A stretch of DNA of 64,000 nucleotides, from NCBI RefSeq assembly GCF_020085105.1, contig NC_058052.1, positions 18,826,733-18,890,732 of the forward strand. Direction: 5' to 3'. A model generated the notes under the pieces. It was not told where the DNA came from, searched no databases, and was given only the letters and a program-made list of their open reading frames with translations. This stretch comes from Siniperca chuatsi (lineage: Eukaryota > Chordata > Actinopteri > Centrarchiformes > Sinipercidae). Position numbers and translations under genes: made by a program. Of the stretch, positions 1-14,198 are shown piece after piece; within the stretch, counting starts at the first letter, position 1, and every line of letters begins with the position of its first letter.

Positions 1-343
1 ATGAGGATATTATTATGTAAGATTACTCATTTTCAAGAGATTTAACTCAGGGTCTGTTCCTTTGCAGCCGCTCCCAACACCCAAACCCCACCCTGCTCCA
101 CACCAATCCCTTTACATCGTCCTCACCTCATCTGTCATCCCCACTAGCAGACAGCAGGGGACACTTTTCAAATCACCCAGTGTTTTGCCCACGAGCACTG
201 TTGTGATGCTAATAAGATTTTCATTTATTTGAAAATATATTACTTCATTTTAGCTCCCTGCATGAGTACAGGTATTTTTAATGGTTTCAGATTTTTAGCT
301 TGGTGTTAATGTCAACCATCAGGAAGTTGCCAGAGTTGACAGC

Positions 344-347
<4 letters not shown>

Positions 348-388
<41 letters not shown>
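348..388. repeat. (GT)n microsatellite
   Basis: About 20 uninterrupted GT units. Confidence 0.97.
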
Positions 389-395
<7 letters not shown>

Positions 396-2640
396 AGGCA
401 TTGCTGCTCTCTGGCAGCCATTTGCAAGGTTAATGTTGTAGAAAACAACATCCATCTCTCCGCTCCCCCCTCTCAAAACAGTTTCATTAGTCCTAGCGCT
501 CTGACCCCTCTTCTTATAGTGTTGTCAAATGTGACATGCATCATATTATCGGCGAGTGATGCAATCAATAAAGTTTTTAAGTCCGTGCTGCTGCCAAGTT
601 GCCCGGCCTGGTGTTCACAGCGTGCATATTTTAAAACACAGGGTCAAATTGGCATTGTATATGCCGCCTGACCGTCTCGCATTCATCCCCAGTTGGCTAA
701 TAAATAAGACAGGCTGAAGGCACTGACTATCAATAATAATAACAGAGTGAGTTTAGTTTGGGACCCTATGATGAATGAAGCCTGTGTGCTTTTGTACAGC
801 TTTGTTTGGTGCTGAAATAGATTTCTGTTCTGAGCAAGTGAGTCACAGACAAACACTTTGATTCAGGGGATTACATTAGTTAAACAAATATCCAACTGAA
901 TCAAGGCTATGGTGCTTTCTCTCTCTTAGACCATCTGCACTGTTCAGTTTGCTCTTTATATTTAAACTATGTTGAAATGAAATGATGTACAGCCAAGTAT
1001 AGTCATATTCGCCAACCCTTTGTGAAAGAAAAATCTTCTTTGTTTCTCATTATAACTATAAAATGTTACAATGAGGTAATAACATGATGTGACAACATTT
1101 TGTTTATTTTGTTATAATAAGAAGCTTTTCTCATTATAACAAGCCATGGTGGTACGTTGTTTTAAAAAAAATGCTTTCAAATATTTGATGTTATAATTAG
1201 GAAAAAGATCCATTGAAGTCCAAAGACACTGTAGCCAATAGTTAATTGGTGAAACATTTTAAAATGTATGGGGCTGTACAGTAAAACAGGTAGTATTATT
1301 TGTCACTGATCTGTTAGAGGGACACAAAAGGCTACAACCATAGAGTCCTAACCTAGTCCTGGATTAAAGTACACCATCATTGGGTTTCCTACACTGAGGA
1401 TTATTAGAATAGGGTGATCAGTGATCAGGAAACCCGATGGTTTAAATTCAAACACAAAAATACTCAATCACTGTAATCTGCTTCCCATCACAATTTATTC
1501 TCTGATCAGTAAAACCTATTAATAGAAATAAAAAACACCAATAGAAGAACAAATACATATTAGAGAACCCTCCCAAACACACACAAACAGGCTTTGACTG
1601 AATGTTTTTCTCATTAAAACTCAACTGTTCCTTGTATTAACAACATACCTTGAAAGTTATTATGTCATTGTACAAGAAAAAAAAAGTTAGATAAAATAAG
1701 TATCTTGTTAAAAGAAAATGATATCATTAAAACATAGAATAGAATAGAATAATAATAGAATCTTGTTATCAAAAGAAACCGAGCAAATTGTGTGTAGTGG
1801 TAGCGATAACCTGCCGTAAATTCAAGTAGACTATAGTAAGTAAGTAAGTAAGTAGAAATAAATTATTTTTTTAAAAACAATGAGAAGATTTTTAAAAATG
1901 CAGAAATATGCACAAAGAAGAGCATAAATGTACTGTAACTAGGGCCTTTATAATAACATCCATCTCTTTAAATATTTAAGTGAGAGCTGACGGGCTACAG
2001 TATACTGCCAGCTGGTCATTGTTATTTCCAGCCTAGATGCTGTCAAAATATTGATGCCGCTGTTTTCTGTGTGTGTGTCAAATGTATTTTTAAAATGGAC
2101 AAAACAATGTAGTGAAGGTCTCATGTTCAAACAAAGTTAGAGTCTGACACATTTATAAAATGGCCTGTGGGTAATCACTAAGTAAAATATGCTTAAGCCT
2201 GAGCCAACAGAAATGGACAAAAAAGCACTGATAAATTGCTGTGCTCATTGTGGATTCCATGCTCAATTGTGGCATTTTCCAGGGTAAATGGAATTGTACA
2301 TTAAAGTCTGAATATGCCTGACTTTGGGGGAGTGATACATTTTATTTTCCCTCTTTCTCCCACAGATGTGGCCTGCGGAAGCCACAGTATTGCGGTGCTT
2401 TCAGGAAAAAGGCCATCTTTAGGACCTCTTGATCAATCTGTGACCTTTAAGTACATAGCCATCTCATAAATAGGAGGGTGCGCTTACAGAGACTTCAAAA
2501 GCAAGGGGACCCGATAATTTCAAAATGGAGCGGTGTGGAGTGGCGCTGGTGGGGAGTCCATAAAAGCCTGCCTTGTTCTCTACACACCTCCTCTTTGCTC
2601 CACAACAGCCAGTTAGGGTTAATAGCTCAAGGGAGAAAGG

Positions 2641-2643
<3 letters not shown>

Positions 2644-2679
<36 letters not shown>
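2644..2679. repeat. (AG)n microsatellite
   Basis: About 18 AG units, followed by a purine-rich GGAGGAGG stretch. Confidence 0.97.
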
Positions 2680-2682
<3 letters not shown>

Positions 2683-5600
2683 GAGGAGGGGTGGATGGAG
2701 GGAGAGAAAAACAGGTAATTACTGGTAATCATTGGTCGAGGAAGAGCTGATGATCACTACAGTATAACAGATTGTACTCTTCCCTGTTGAAAAACACTGA
2801 GGAGACCGGATGTGGCGCTGTCAGCAGGTAACAACTGGGAAATTAGTCGGTAACCTTAAACCCCACTCGCAATCATAGAGAAACTCTCTTCCCTCTTTCT
2901 CTCCTTTTCTCTCTTTTTCTCTCATTGAGAGGAGTTATATAAATCTCAATGTTCCACTCAATAAGTACTGTATAAGTAGGGACTATGGGTCCTTTATTAT
3001 ATTACAATCTTTTTTATTTAGATTGGACATCAAGTAGAGGCAAGTAGCTGTGGTTCAACAAGGAGACAGGGTGATACAAACAGAAATTTTAGAGTGAGAC
3101 ACACCAGCACTTGGAGTTGTACCTCAGTCTTGATTTAAATATATTCATGAAATACTTCTGTTGATTTAAACTAAAGTACTAAGTCAAATTCACTAAGCAA
3201 TAAAAGCCCTGCAGTGAAATGTGATTTTTTTTTTTGTTGTTTACCCATACGGTGCAATAAGATTCTTCAGTAATTCCCCTGCAAATAGCTTCATTTTTCT
3301 GAGTCTGGCTGTCCAGTAACATTATCAGTTTTCTGCTAAAACCACGTACGTTAAACACAGACATACAACATTAATTAAGTGTCTCTAACCATTTGGTAGA
3401 ATGCGCCTCAACCTTTTCCAGAAATTACTGGGCATTGATTGCAACCACTACTACTTTTTTTTTTTTTTTTTTTACCCAAACAGCAAATTTTAGTCTCTTA
3501 TGATAATAGATGGGAGAATTGCGATGCAGTGTAGATAAGCCAAGCAGCAGACATATTTGTGAAAAAGTGTGACCTTTGTTTAGTCACAAAAAAATAAATG
3601 TTTCATGCAAAGGAGTGAAAAATCAAGTAAATATCCTGATCATTTCCACAAGGTCAGAATTAAATTATATTTGGCAGTTAGGTTTCAAATTTCTTGAAAA
3701 CAATGTATGCAATTAAAATCATCAATGCAGCTGTGTTGTGGCACAGTACTTCAATGATTTCTTACACTGCCTCTCACATTCAAAGTGATGAGCTATTAGA
3801 AGTGCAGACTTTAGCAGAGCCAGTGTCACAGGAAGACTTATTGATTTTGAGCAGTGTCTTCCTTGGGCTCTGTGTGACTAGACAGTGGCCTCATCACATT
3901 GGGAGTCTTTAGTGGATCAATTGGGACCACTTGCGCTGCTTGTACCTGTTTGTAACTGATAAGACAACACTTCAGAGAACTGATAATGATTAGCTGAGGA
4001 TAAACACAGCAAATCAACATACCGGGGAGGAGAAAAGAAAAATATGGAAGAGAATTAGCCTGGGACATTGATTGTCCATTGTTTTTACAACATAAAATAA
4101 AACTGCGGTGCTATTTTGTCTCACTCACCTATTCACAATTATTAATCCAATTAGACATTGGTGTATTTAACAGACAAAGAATCACAATCATCAACAAGAA
4201 TCTAAATCCTGGAGCTAAAAATTGCATTGCAATGTTTTCTTGGAACTGTGTGACAAGATCTACTAAGTGGCCATGTTGTGATACTTAAGACTCATGAGAT
4301 CATTACAGTTTTATCCACATCCCATAATGGTGACACGGTGAGCCCATATCCTGATCCTTCCCCAGTTGAAAAGGGAGTCGTGAGATCATTCAGTCTTGAC
4401 CTAGATGCTAAAGAACATACCGGAGATGACCCTGCCAGAAACAAAAGTTATATTTAATATGTAGGCACAGAACATTTCAATGAAGACAACCTTTTATTGG
4501 TTGTAATTAAAAAAAAGATGTGTGTGAAATGAAAGAAGGGCCCAAAAAATATGACTGAAGTCAAGGACAGAACGATGTTTGAGGGCAGATGTCTCTTGTG
4601 TTGACATGTGACAGCGCTAACTGTTGTCTTGGGAAGCCTATCACTTAAAACAGGTCAAATCAAAATGTGCCGCTGGGAGTTATGCCTTCCATCAGTGCTG
4701 CCAAACAATGCCACACCAATGGAGGTGTAATTCTCACTCTCAGTTTGTTTTCAAAATTACAGTATCACTAGCACATTACCCACACCCATGCGGTATCCTG
4801 TTTTTTGAAGTCCACCTTAGCCAATGCAGAGTTTTTGTCATGGCCATTCAAAAGGAATTACCAATAACACTGCTAATAATAAAAGGCTTGTAACGGATAC
4901 ATAGGGGGTTTGTCATCTCGCTATAGTTTAATCTGGCCTGCAGGTACTCCGGCAGTGGAGGACAAGTAACGTGAGACTCAAAGATTCGCTGCATTAGTTC
5001 TGCTTAGCTAACCGTGAATGCTAATTGCAGGAAGAACAAACTACTACTCTCCCCTCCTTTTCCTCTCTCCTCCCCCTTGGCCAACGGTAGAGCCTGCTGA
5101 GAAGCACAGAGAGTGTCATACAGCTTTGCTTGGAGTGGGAACAAAGAAGGTTGTTCTGCAAGCGAGATTCAATATGTAGAGGGAAAACACAGTTGAACAT
5201 ACAGCCGTTGATTTCCCCATAGCCATCATTTTGTCCTCTCATGGGCACTATACAAGTGTGCGGGGGTCAGGGTTCACTCAACAGTCTGACATGTACATTA
5301 ACTCTTACCCAAATCAGTGGAAATCTTCATCTTTCCCCTTCCCCTAAGCTAAGGCATGAGTTTCATCTTTACCATGTCAGGTTAAATACTGTATTTTTAT
5401 TGGTTTCCTTTTAAGCACCAGCCTTTGAAAGCCATTTTCCCCCAAAGTACTAGTGGTATGCCCTCTCAAAGGAACAGAATATCTACATGTTTAGGATTTC
5501 AGGTGTAATTAGACCAAATATCTGCCAAGCATTTGACACCCAGAAATTATTATTGTGGAAATGAGATAGTCAGGAACACAGATTTAAAAGTTATGTTAGC

Positions 5601-7782
5601 AGAAATTCCAAAACCATCATCCAGCGCTAGCATTGTCTGACCAAACAGCCTCTAATGCAAACATCTCTTTGAAAAAACTAAAGTATTACAGTATGACTAA
5701 AGAGATCAGAATTATACTAATCACAATAGCATAGCAGAAGGCTAAAATCTCAATTAAAAGAGGAACCCAACCGTGACACGTTCTTTGTGAGAAAACAAGA
5801 CAATGTAAGAAAGAAGAATGGAAGAGTTAAATCCAGTACTAATACTGATACTGATACTAATCTGTGGGCAAGGTCAAAGACCCAGTTACACACCGGAGGC
5901 TATAAAGGCTCAGAGGTGCTGGTCAGCCTGAGCCGTCAAAGCTGTGATCACTCTCTGAGGTTCTGACCTGGGCAAATGAGAGGCTACTACCCTAGTGGCA
6001 ACCACTATCTCCCATCAGTCTTCTATCCAGACATCTATAGGCTACCTGCAGGCCCTTGGGCGAGAGCTATCATATAGCCACTGTACCAAGCACTCCTGTC
6101 TTTACCTTGCAGTGGAGATTTATTGTAATTAGAAGATTCTTTTACAAAAGCTTGGGATCAGCGTTTCTTCAAGGATATCTGTGCGGTCCCATGGGGGACA
6201 CCCTTTGATCCTGACCTTCGAACCCTAAGGGTTAAGCCTTCCCTTTGCAAATGAGTTTGACATGATGGACCACTTCCTAATTGGCCAATTGCTCAGTGCC
6301 ATTTCTGGATCCTGCTGGTTTAACAAGTGTATGTTTTCCTTCCCACTCTCCGATGTCTTACCACATCAGTACTGATGGCTTTGAAGTGAGTCTTTTCCCC
6401 CCACAATATAAATTCATACACTTTGCTAAAAAAAGTCTACAGAGTCATCATGCATGGAAAATGTTCATATGGCAGAGCCCTTACAAGTTGGAAAATACAA
6501 TCTTAAATAAAAACAGAATTAAATTCCAATCACACCACTCCATTAGAACTTTAAAATCTGTTGAAATCAGTGTTGTTGTGTATCCCACATGTTTTCTCTT
6601 TCGCTCTACCTCCCACTGTGTGTTAGCCTGATAATGCTGAAGGCTATGGTAGCTCTTAAACCATCAGAGGCATTGGAAGAGAGGACTGGCGGTGTCGAGT
6701 CCCGCCCTGCAGCATGTGGTTTGTAAGTTTCTGCCCCTCCCCACCTCCATCTTTTTCCCAATCAGATTAGTTTGCCTAATAGTGAGAGGAAAGGTTGTTG
6801 CCAGTAGGCCCTGCAGGCTTGGAAGAACAGGTGGCCAAGCGCTGAAATGGTTTCTCAGCATTGACATCGATCTGCAAAAATTATGTGCCAGTCTGCATCT
6901 GTGTTATACTCCTAGATCACAAACATCTGAAAGTTAGTACAGCTATATAAGATCAGCGTATCCACAGCTTTAGAGCAAATCTGTTGTTTTTTAATACTTA
7001 AAATTCTTAATTGCAACAGTATAATGTATTTGGTAAACCTCATTCTGCAACAGTATGAATACTTCGTCCTGTTCACTTACATCTTGACTACAGTTAGGTT
7101 CAACAATTATTACCTGTACCTGTATTGTGAGACATCTTTCCAATCTACCTACAGACCGTTACTCAGATGGATTACCCAGTAACCTTTACCGATGACCTCT
7201 GTAGGGTTTGTTCACCTGCAGGACCATGGGAATCTCCCCTGCCAAAATACCTCCTCCCCAGTACACCGAGAACGTGCCTCACCAGCCGCCTAGCACCAAG
7301 ATGGATTGTTTAGGGGTGCAGAATTAGTCAGGTCAGGGAATCCTTGGCCTCAGGCCTGGCTAATTACTTTCTAACGTGACGACGATTCTTTTGAAGAGCT
7401 GTTTTCTCGCTGACCCAATCCCTTTAAAAGCATCTTGGGGGTCCAAAGGGGGCCGAGAGGGATTGCACTGTGACAGGCCACACCAAGGCCAGAGGGGGGG
7501 CTCAGGTTACACTCTGCCTGTCATGATGCATTGTTGGTGGGACGCCTGGGCTCCAGTGCTCCCCCTCCTCCTCCTCCTCAACCACCTCCATCCTCCTCCT
7601 CTCAGCACTGTCCCTCCAAGAGAGACTGCTGCAGAGCCTCGCAGAAACTCTGACACCAGTCCAGAGGATGCACTCTGCACATGAAACCTTACACTCAACT
7701 AATGGTTACAAATGTGTTTTCAAAGAAATCCCAGGTCTCCTGTATAAACCATAGACTCACACTGCTGGATGGGCATATATGT

Positions 7783-7806
7783 ACACACACACACACACAC
7801 ACACAC
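7783..7806. repeat. (AC)n microsatellite
   Basis: About 12 uninterrupted AC units. Confidence 0.95.
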
Positions 7807-9649
7807 AGTCATTGCACACGCATGTGGGCACATTGGGACACACAATTGGGGACAATTGGTGTTGCTGAACTGGGAGATTTAAAAAGGACTGCATGAATGT
7901 TGAGATATGAGGTTCTTATTTTAGTTCACTCCTGTGGGAGACAAGACAGAAAAACCAAACACTTTATATTTGAACTGGTGTCAAGTCATTTGATTTTTAC
8001 CACCATAATGATAGCACATTAACAATTTACTACAATGACAACCAAACATATCATATCTTCAAGGAATTGCCTGTAGAAACTGCAGGTGGATTGTGGCTTT
8101 GACTGACACATCACACGAATTTCAGCGACCTCTTGCTTTCTTTCTCTCATTCCCTCAAAGAGAATGTATTCCCTTCCAGGGGAGTAATCCCTAATTAGCT
8201 GTCAGGTGATAGTGTGCTGCTTTCATTGTACTCCCTGCAGCTATGTGGTCAGCAGTCAGTCTCAGACTGAAGTGACAGATCATCTCTCTATACACCAGAC
8301 CCCTGCAGCTGAAAGAGACCACTTGGTCCTTACAAAAACATCCCAACTCTCCATATTAAGAAGAACTCAATATCAAATCTCATAACAAACAGATCACTGA
8401 CCCAGCAAAGACAAGAGGATCACTTGAGAATCTGTCTGTGCTCTCACAAATAAAAACAATAGCCAGTGATATGTTTGTCTCCCACCAATAGACGACTGAT
8501 GACTGGATTTGGATCTGAATTATTTAGTGGCCCTTTGTGTTTGTCAGTTTGTTCAATGTAGGTGATTTTTATGGAGAAAAAGATACTTCTTATATTATGT
8601 TCCAACATTCAGTGAAACTGACAAAAGCTTTTGGAAAATCACAATCACATTTTGCCATATAAGTGTGAAAAATAACTATCCTTTCCTGTATTTCCCAATA
8701 AAAGCCATATCTTCTAACTTCACAGGATATGGTAGACAGGTAATTCCTGATAAGAAGATATGATTTCTTCCTGTCTGTCTGTTAGTTTCACTGCAGGTCT
8801 CCTCCAGACAGTTCCAGTATCCATCAAGACAGCAGAGGGACCTTGTTTGAAGGTCATGTCAGCACCAGAGCGTAAACGTTAGACCTTTTTGTGGTCAGGG
8901 TAAATGTACAAGGCTGCCCTGCGGGAGCACTCCTTCCCTCTCTTTAATCGGCGTATAACAGGCCCTTGTAGAGCCAAACTGTCTGCGACACATCAGCACT
9001 TAGAAATAAAAACCCCTTAGCCAACCCTGCGACGGCTGCGGTTGGAGTACGGCAGCTGGATCATTTAAGAGGGACAACACAGACAGTTTCTGCCAGCAAA
9101 AGGGAAACAGGAAAGGCAAAATCCATTCTCAGACTGCATTTTAAAATATTCCAATTCAAACTTTAAATCTAAAAATATTTATTTATTATCCCTAAGATAA
9201 AAAAAGACTTGAACTGCTCCACTGACTTTGTTGACACAGTAGCAGTGCAGGTGTATTTTATGGCACTATTGGTGTCTGTTAGCTCTACAATAAATCAATC
9301 TAATTAGTATGTATGATTCCAGTGTTCAGTTCTTTGCAAATTAATTGTGAGGTTTGTCCCTAAATGACATTAGATTACAGTTTAAGATCTCTGGTTTTAA
9401 GCCTTTGTCTTTAAAATGAACCACATAAGATCACAAGAATATATAATTTCATTTTAATTATCTGTATATGTTTTTGTTGCTCTGTGATCTGGGACACATG
9501 TCCTCATCATTTCAAAACTATTCCCATAACAAATTTTTCCAACATTCAGCTCCCCTAACATTTGTTGTATACTCTGTAAATAAACAGTCTATAAAGTTAA
9601 TAAGACAAAACACAGAATATAAAGCCATCTCTCTGTCATTGAAGCCAAT

Positions 9650-10110
9650 AATTTGAAGGAGCCGAGAAAGCAAACTTAACAGTTCTAATGCTCCAGCCGA
9701 GAAACTTAATTTACCAATTTGCAGGAAGACAAGATGGCAGGAAACAAGCCAATTTGCCACGTGTGCAGCACACAACAAACCCCAGCCTTGCTCCCCGGCC
9801 TCATGAGAGGTAATTATCCCTAAAAAAGAATGCCATGCTGTATTAAGATGTAGCCGCATCAAAACGAGGGAGACAGCCTCATTACAAGTAATTATGAGGG
9901 AATTAGAAACATCATTTAACTAAACGAGCAAATAATGTCCAGGATATTGAAGAAGCTGCCTGCACTTCTGCCGACCGCTGCAAGTCCCATTACAAAAATT
10001 GTAGGTCTTTAATAGAATAATGACATGCTTTATCTTCCCTGCCTCTCTGTGAGAGGGTCTTAGAGCAGAGGGAAGGGCTGAGGGAGAGAGGGGAGGATGT
10101 GAAAACAACT
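9650..10110. promoter_or_regulatory. Candidate conserved non-coding element
   Basis: This is a low-repeat stretch with many homeodomain-type TAAT/ATTA cores (AATTACA, GTAATTATG, GGTAATTATC) and no coding similarity. It lies 4 kb downstream of hmx2 within a gene desert, the usual place for long-range developmental enhancers. I have no alignment, so calling it conserved is inference from texture only. Confidence 0.25.
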
Positions 10111-10899
10111 GTTGCAGAGCTCTCTGCCTCAGTGTGGTCTCACTCTTGAGCGTGTAGCATAAGGCCTTAAAGATAATCCCCCTATTATCCTTACAAATAC
10201 AAAATGGAGAGCAGAGAATTGTATCTCACATCCATTATTGTGTTGAAGGTAATGCTAATGGACTTATCCCTAGAGTACTAGCTGAGTTCTTTACATGTTC
10301 TGTAGCCTATAATAGTTTGATGCATTTTGGACAGTGAATGGCACTTCAAAACAGGCAGGTCAAGAAATGGTTGATAATTTAACAATCAAGCATAATACAT
10401 TTTGCCATTAAAGCCCTAATCCAGATTTTTGGTTAAATATTGTTCATGGAGAGTTTAACTTGGAGATGGAAAGGCTTTCATTGTAGTTCAAATAACAGAG
10501 CTGCTTGAATTTGACCTTGAGTTATAAAAATCTCAAAATATTTCGCGTTAATACTGCCAGTCACAGTATCATGAGTTTAAGCAAAGTGATTTTAAGACTG
10601 AAAGCCATTCTTTGGTTTCGATTTAATCAAATGACAAAACCTATTTTTATTTAAAGCTTGGTATATCCAAGTGTTTTTATGCCTGTTTAAGTAACCATTT
10701 GCATTAGGATTCTGGGTGTCTTTAAAGTCCCCCACATAATTTCCAAAGCTATGACTTTACCATAATTTACTTAATACAGTTTATCCATATGTTGCATTTC
10801 CCATTTCCCTTTGCCTGGTACAGTAGCATATTCCTGGCCTGTTAAGGAGAAGGGATGGGGGCTGGGAAGGGGGGACAAACACAATTTCCCTTCAGCTCC

Positions 10900-11160
10900 T
10901 TCATTTCCAGTTGATATAAAACAGAATCATGAAAAATCACTTCTGGTCCAAGCTCTCCTTTTTAACCATTAACCCATAAATACAGAAGCTGGTTAAAGCC
11001 AGCGGATGACAGGGCCTGCCTCAAAAACCTTGTTATGCTCCCCTCAAATTCATTTAGGGAGCAAACAGGTCTTGAGAGTTGTCTGGCTTAATGCATTGCG
11101 ATCGCTTTTAAAACTCTTGTCTTGAGGCAGACCCGAGGCTCTGCATCTGCTCATGGTGTT
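10900..11160. promoter_or_regulatory. Candidate conserved non-coding element
   Basis: A non-repetitive, moderately GC-rich patch containing GCGATCGC and several TTTAAA words, 3 kb downstream of hmx2. No coding potential was recognised. Proposed as regulatory only from its composition and position. Confidence 0.22.
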
Positions 11161-12366
11161 ATACTTCATAACCTTCCACTCTAATATAAAGCCACACATA
11201 CCCTTTTTAAATCAAATGGCTGTAAATATGTTGGGAGGTAGTTGAAAAAGCCCTCATCCAAATAAATGATGAAGGGATGGAATATGTAAAAAAAAAAAAA
11301 AAAAAGGGGGGGTTCTTCAAATATTAGAAGAGAACATTATAAGTAAAAAAGTAATGCTGTTGCAGCGTGTTTAAATTTAATGGGGTCTCTATTAAGTTAG
11401 TTTTGATCTACATCGTTTTATCTCAAGACGTAAAAGAGGTGATATCCGGAGGTTTTAGTATAATTCATTATGATCCTGTAAATATGGTCTAAAAACTATC
11501 CAGAGAGTCAATTTGCCCAGTGCTCTCTGTCTTTGCCTCTCCCTCTCCACACTGTGTGTAGCCCACAGTTTCCATTACTCCCATCATAAATTATACCACA
11601 GAGTGAATTACACTTGCTTTTCACCTTACCAGGCAGGTTTGATGAATCCTAAGGCACAACACATCATCTCAACAAATCTTCATCACCATGCCAGTCGCTG
11701 TCTCTTTGCAGTTTAAACCACTTCAAATCATTTTCATTGCCCTGCTATTAAAATTTGTAATTCACACCTGCCATTGCAGTGATACATAGTTACATCGAAC
11801 CCCCTCCTCTACCCCACCTATTCCTTTCTTTCACTTTCTCTCTCTAGCTCTCTTTCTCTGCTTTGCTCGTCACTGCATCTCCACACATCTCTCTCTCTCT
11901 CCCTGTCTTGTAAATCAAACAACCTCAGGTGACAGGTCATGCAGATTCCCCACAAGTCAGTGGGGTACAAACATCCATCCAAAAGAGCGCCGCATTGCCG
12001 TCACACCTGATGACATAATGACCACTTGGAAACTAATAAACAGCTTCATTCAACCAAAGCTATTGCTCCTTTTCATAAGCGTTACGGTCCCCCATCACTC
12101 TCTCTATCCTTCTTTTCTCTCCCTCTCCTATCTGTCACAAATTCATCCTCCTGCACCTCACCTCTTCGCTGCTGCTGGAGTTACCCATAAATCACTGCTG
12201 TTGTCTAACGCTATCCATTTTCCCAGAAACACAGGGCGGCTGTTGCAGAAATTGGGTCAGGCATAATCTGCAGGGCAGCAGAGCCTGGCTAGTCATGATT
12301 CTGCTAGGTAATGTAGCCATTAGCACACAGGGAGAGATTGGTGGGATGGGTAGAAGAGGTTGGGTG

Positions 12367-12389
12367 GGTGGTGGTGGTGGTGGTGGTGG
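12367..12389. repeat. (GGT)n microsatellite
   Basis: About seven GGT units; the complementary strand would read as a poly-His/Pro frame, which is not a gene. Confidence 0.9.
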
Positions 12390-12476
12390 GTGGTGAAGGG
12401 TCCCTTGTACATGATGTGACACCCAAGAAAAGCTGGCAAATGACACAGTTTTATTGCTCCCCATCGACCACGGGAT

Positions 12477-12481
<5 letters not shown>

Positions 12482-12507
<26 letters not shown>
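12482..12507. repeat. (GT)n microsatellite
   Basis: About 13 GT units. Confidence 0.95.
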
Positions 12508-14198
12508 CATGTGTTTGGGAGTGAGTAGGTGTGATTCTGTTCAGGCTTGTGTTTAGTATTTGCATGTATTGTATTGTTATGAAATAGTGCATTCAATTTT
12601 GACAATGTGAGCTGACTTGAAAATCCAAACTAGCTTCTGAATGAACAAGACATACTGTATATGGTGTCCAGAATTCAAAGTGTAACTGATAGTGACTCAT
12701 TACGCAGATGGAGAAAAGAGAAGAGCTTTGATTAATAAGAGTCTTGAACTTTGACAATATGCCTCTTTATTATGTTTCCCCTTACTAGGCCTAATGCTAG
12801 GAGGCAGACTTCAAATGAGAGAAGATCCGGCCCAGAGGAATGATAAGCTTGTGATAGCGTGCATCTCTTTTCCACCCTGCAATGTGTTATATCTACTTCT
12901 TAGTTACCTCTGTATGCATTACCTTTATAAGGCAGCTTGCTCAGTGCTTAGGTCATCCACCTCTTGATTTATAGCAGAGTGCTGCAGTTACTAGCAGTGT
13001 TCATAAATTCTAAATTAATCTGAAAGCATGACTTTAAAGTCATTGCCTAATGAAAACATCTGCAGTTCTGCTTGTAGGCTAATGTGCTTAGGAATCAAAC
13101 ATATATGGAAGCTACAGTATGAGCCTTTCAGAAGGATAAATGCATGACAGTTCACAATGCATCCCTACAAATGCTTTGTCCCTCCACAGATACAAGCTGA
13201 AATTAAAATGCACCTGTCAAGAAGCTCACAACCCAATATGTGATGTAATAATAGGAGGTGTATGGTAAGATGTGTGAGCCAACAGCAATGTAAACTACAG
13301 TATGAACAGTAATGTTATATATGTTAATTAACGCCAGTATCTTCCAGGTTTTTTCGTCGCTTTAGTCGTGGTTAAAGCCCTCCAGGTGAGAATTACTGCA
13401 ACTCTGCAACACAAATTCACGATTCATTTCTGATGATATGATCAGCCTTTAACATATATAGATTATCACACTGGATCATTACAATTAATGCCTTGTAAAA
13501 AAAAAAAGTGCATTGTTTGTATGTTCTTCAGGGCACAAGAAGTGTCAACACAACTAAGTAGAATTTAACATTAGGTTTGTTTGCAATTGCTTTAAGTCTT
13601 TGCCTTCTGTGTTAAAAATTAAACTGTCAGTAGTTAAGTTTACAAATATAAGTGAACAAAAACAGCACATAAAATAAAACCAAGCAAGCCCAATTTTCAC
13701 TGAAATAGAAAATTTATTGAATGAGGTTATTATTGAAGGTCTAAATTACAATAGAAACAATGATATTTTTCCTTAAATGGAATAATTATTCCATTAATTA
13801 ATTAAGTAAAATGACTGATGCTTTGCAATATATTTGGCAAACAAATTATGAATAAAAACAGTGTAAAAGCATTTCTTGTGGAATCCATTTTTCTTGAATG
13901 TGATATGAATGCCAAACTCCATTATTTTTATCACTTAAGGGAGGAGATGGAAAATCAAATAAAAGTAAAGAAATTATTATAATTAATTATACACACGGTG
14001 TATTTTTTTACACGCAGGGAAGCTTGATTGCTTTCTTGTGAGACGTACAGTTGCTGCATAATTTCCTCAACAAATAAAGTGATACAATTAATATACAGCG
14101 GTTATGTGGCGACACTTATGAGAATGTTGTATTGTTTTGTAATGCGTTTTTTTTTTCTTTTTACGTGGAGAGCAGTGTTGAACATACAGAAGAGTCAA

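Larger units (their letters stand above)
1..9640. other. Gene-free region left of hmx2, part 1
   Basis: I find no exon-like open frame with recognisable protein similarity here. The longer open frames are low-complexity or run through microsatellites. The stretch contains (GT)n at 348-388, (AG)n at 2644-2679 and (AC)n at 7783-7806. Several mixed-composition, low-repeat patches (about 2360-2620, 7200-7480 and 8860-9070) look more constrained than their AT-rich surroundings and could be regulatory. That is only an impression of base composition. Bub3, which I recall beside HMX2 in mammals, is not seen. Confidence 0.5.
11161..13680. other. Non-coding stretch downstream of hmx2
   Basis: No gene recognised. 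It contains a poly(A)-poly(G) run near 11289-11314, pyrimidine-rich sequence at 11820-11910, (GGT)n at 12367-12389 and (GT)n at 12482-12507. On the minus strand an AATAAA (plus-strand TTTATT at about 13713) could be a distal polyadenylation signal for hmx2. Confidence 0.5.

Noticed and set aside
1378-1439. Loose inverted repeat GGGTTTCCT ... AGGAAACCC
   Set aside because: 13-nt arms with a mismatch and a 36-nt loop; too weak to call a structured element.
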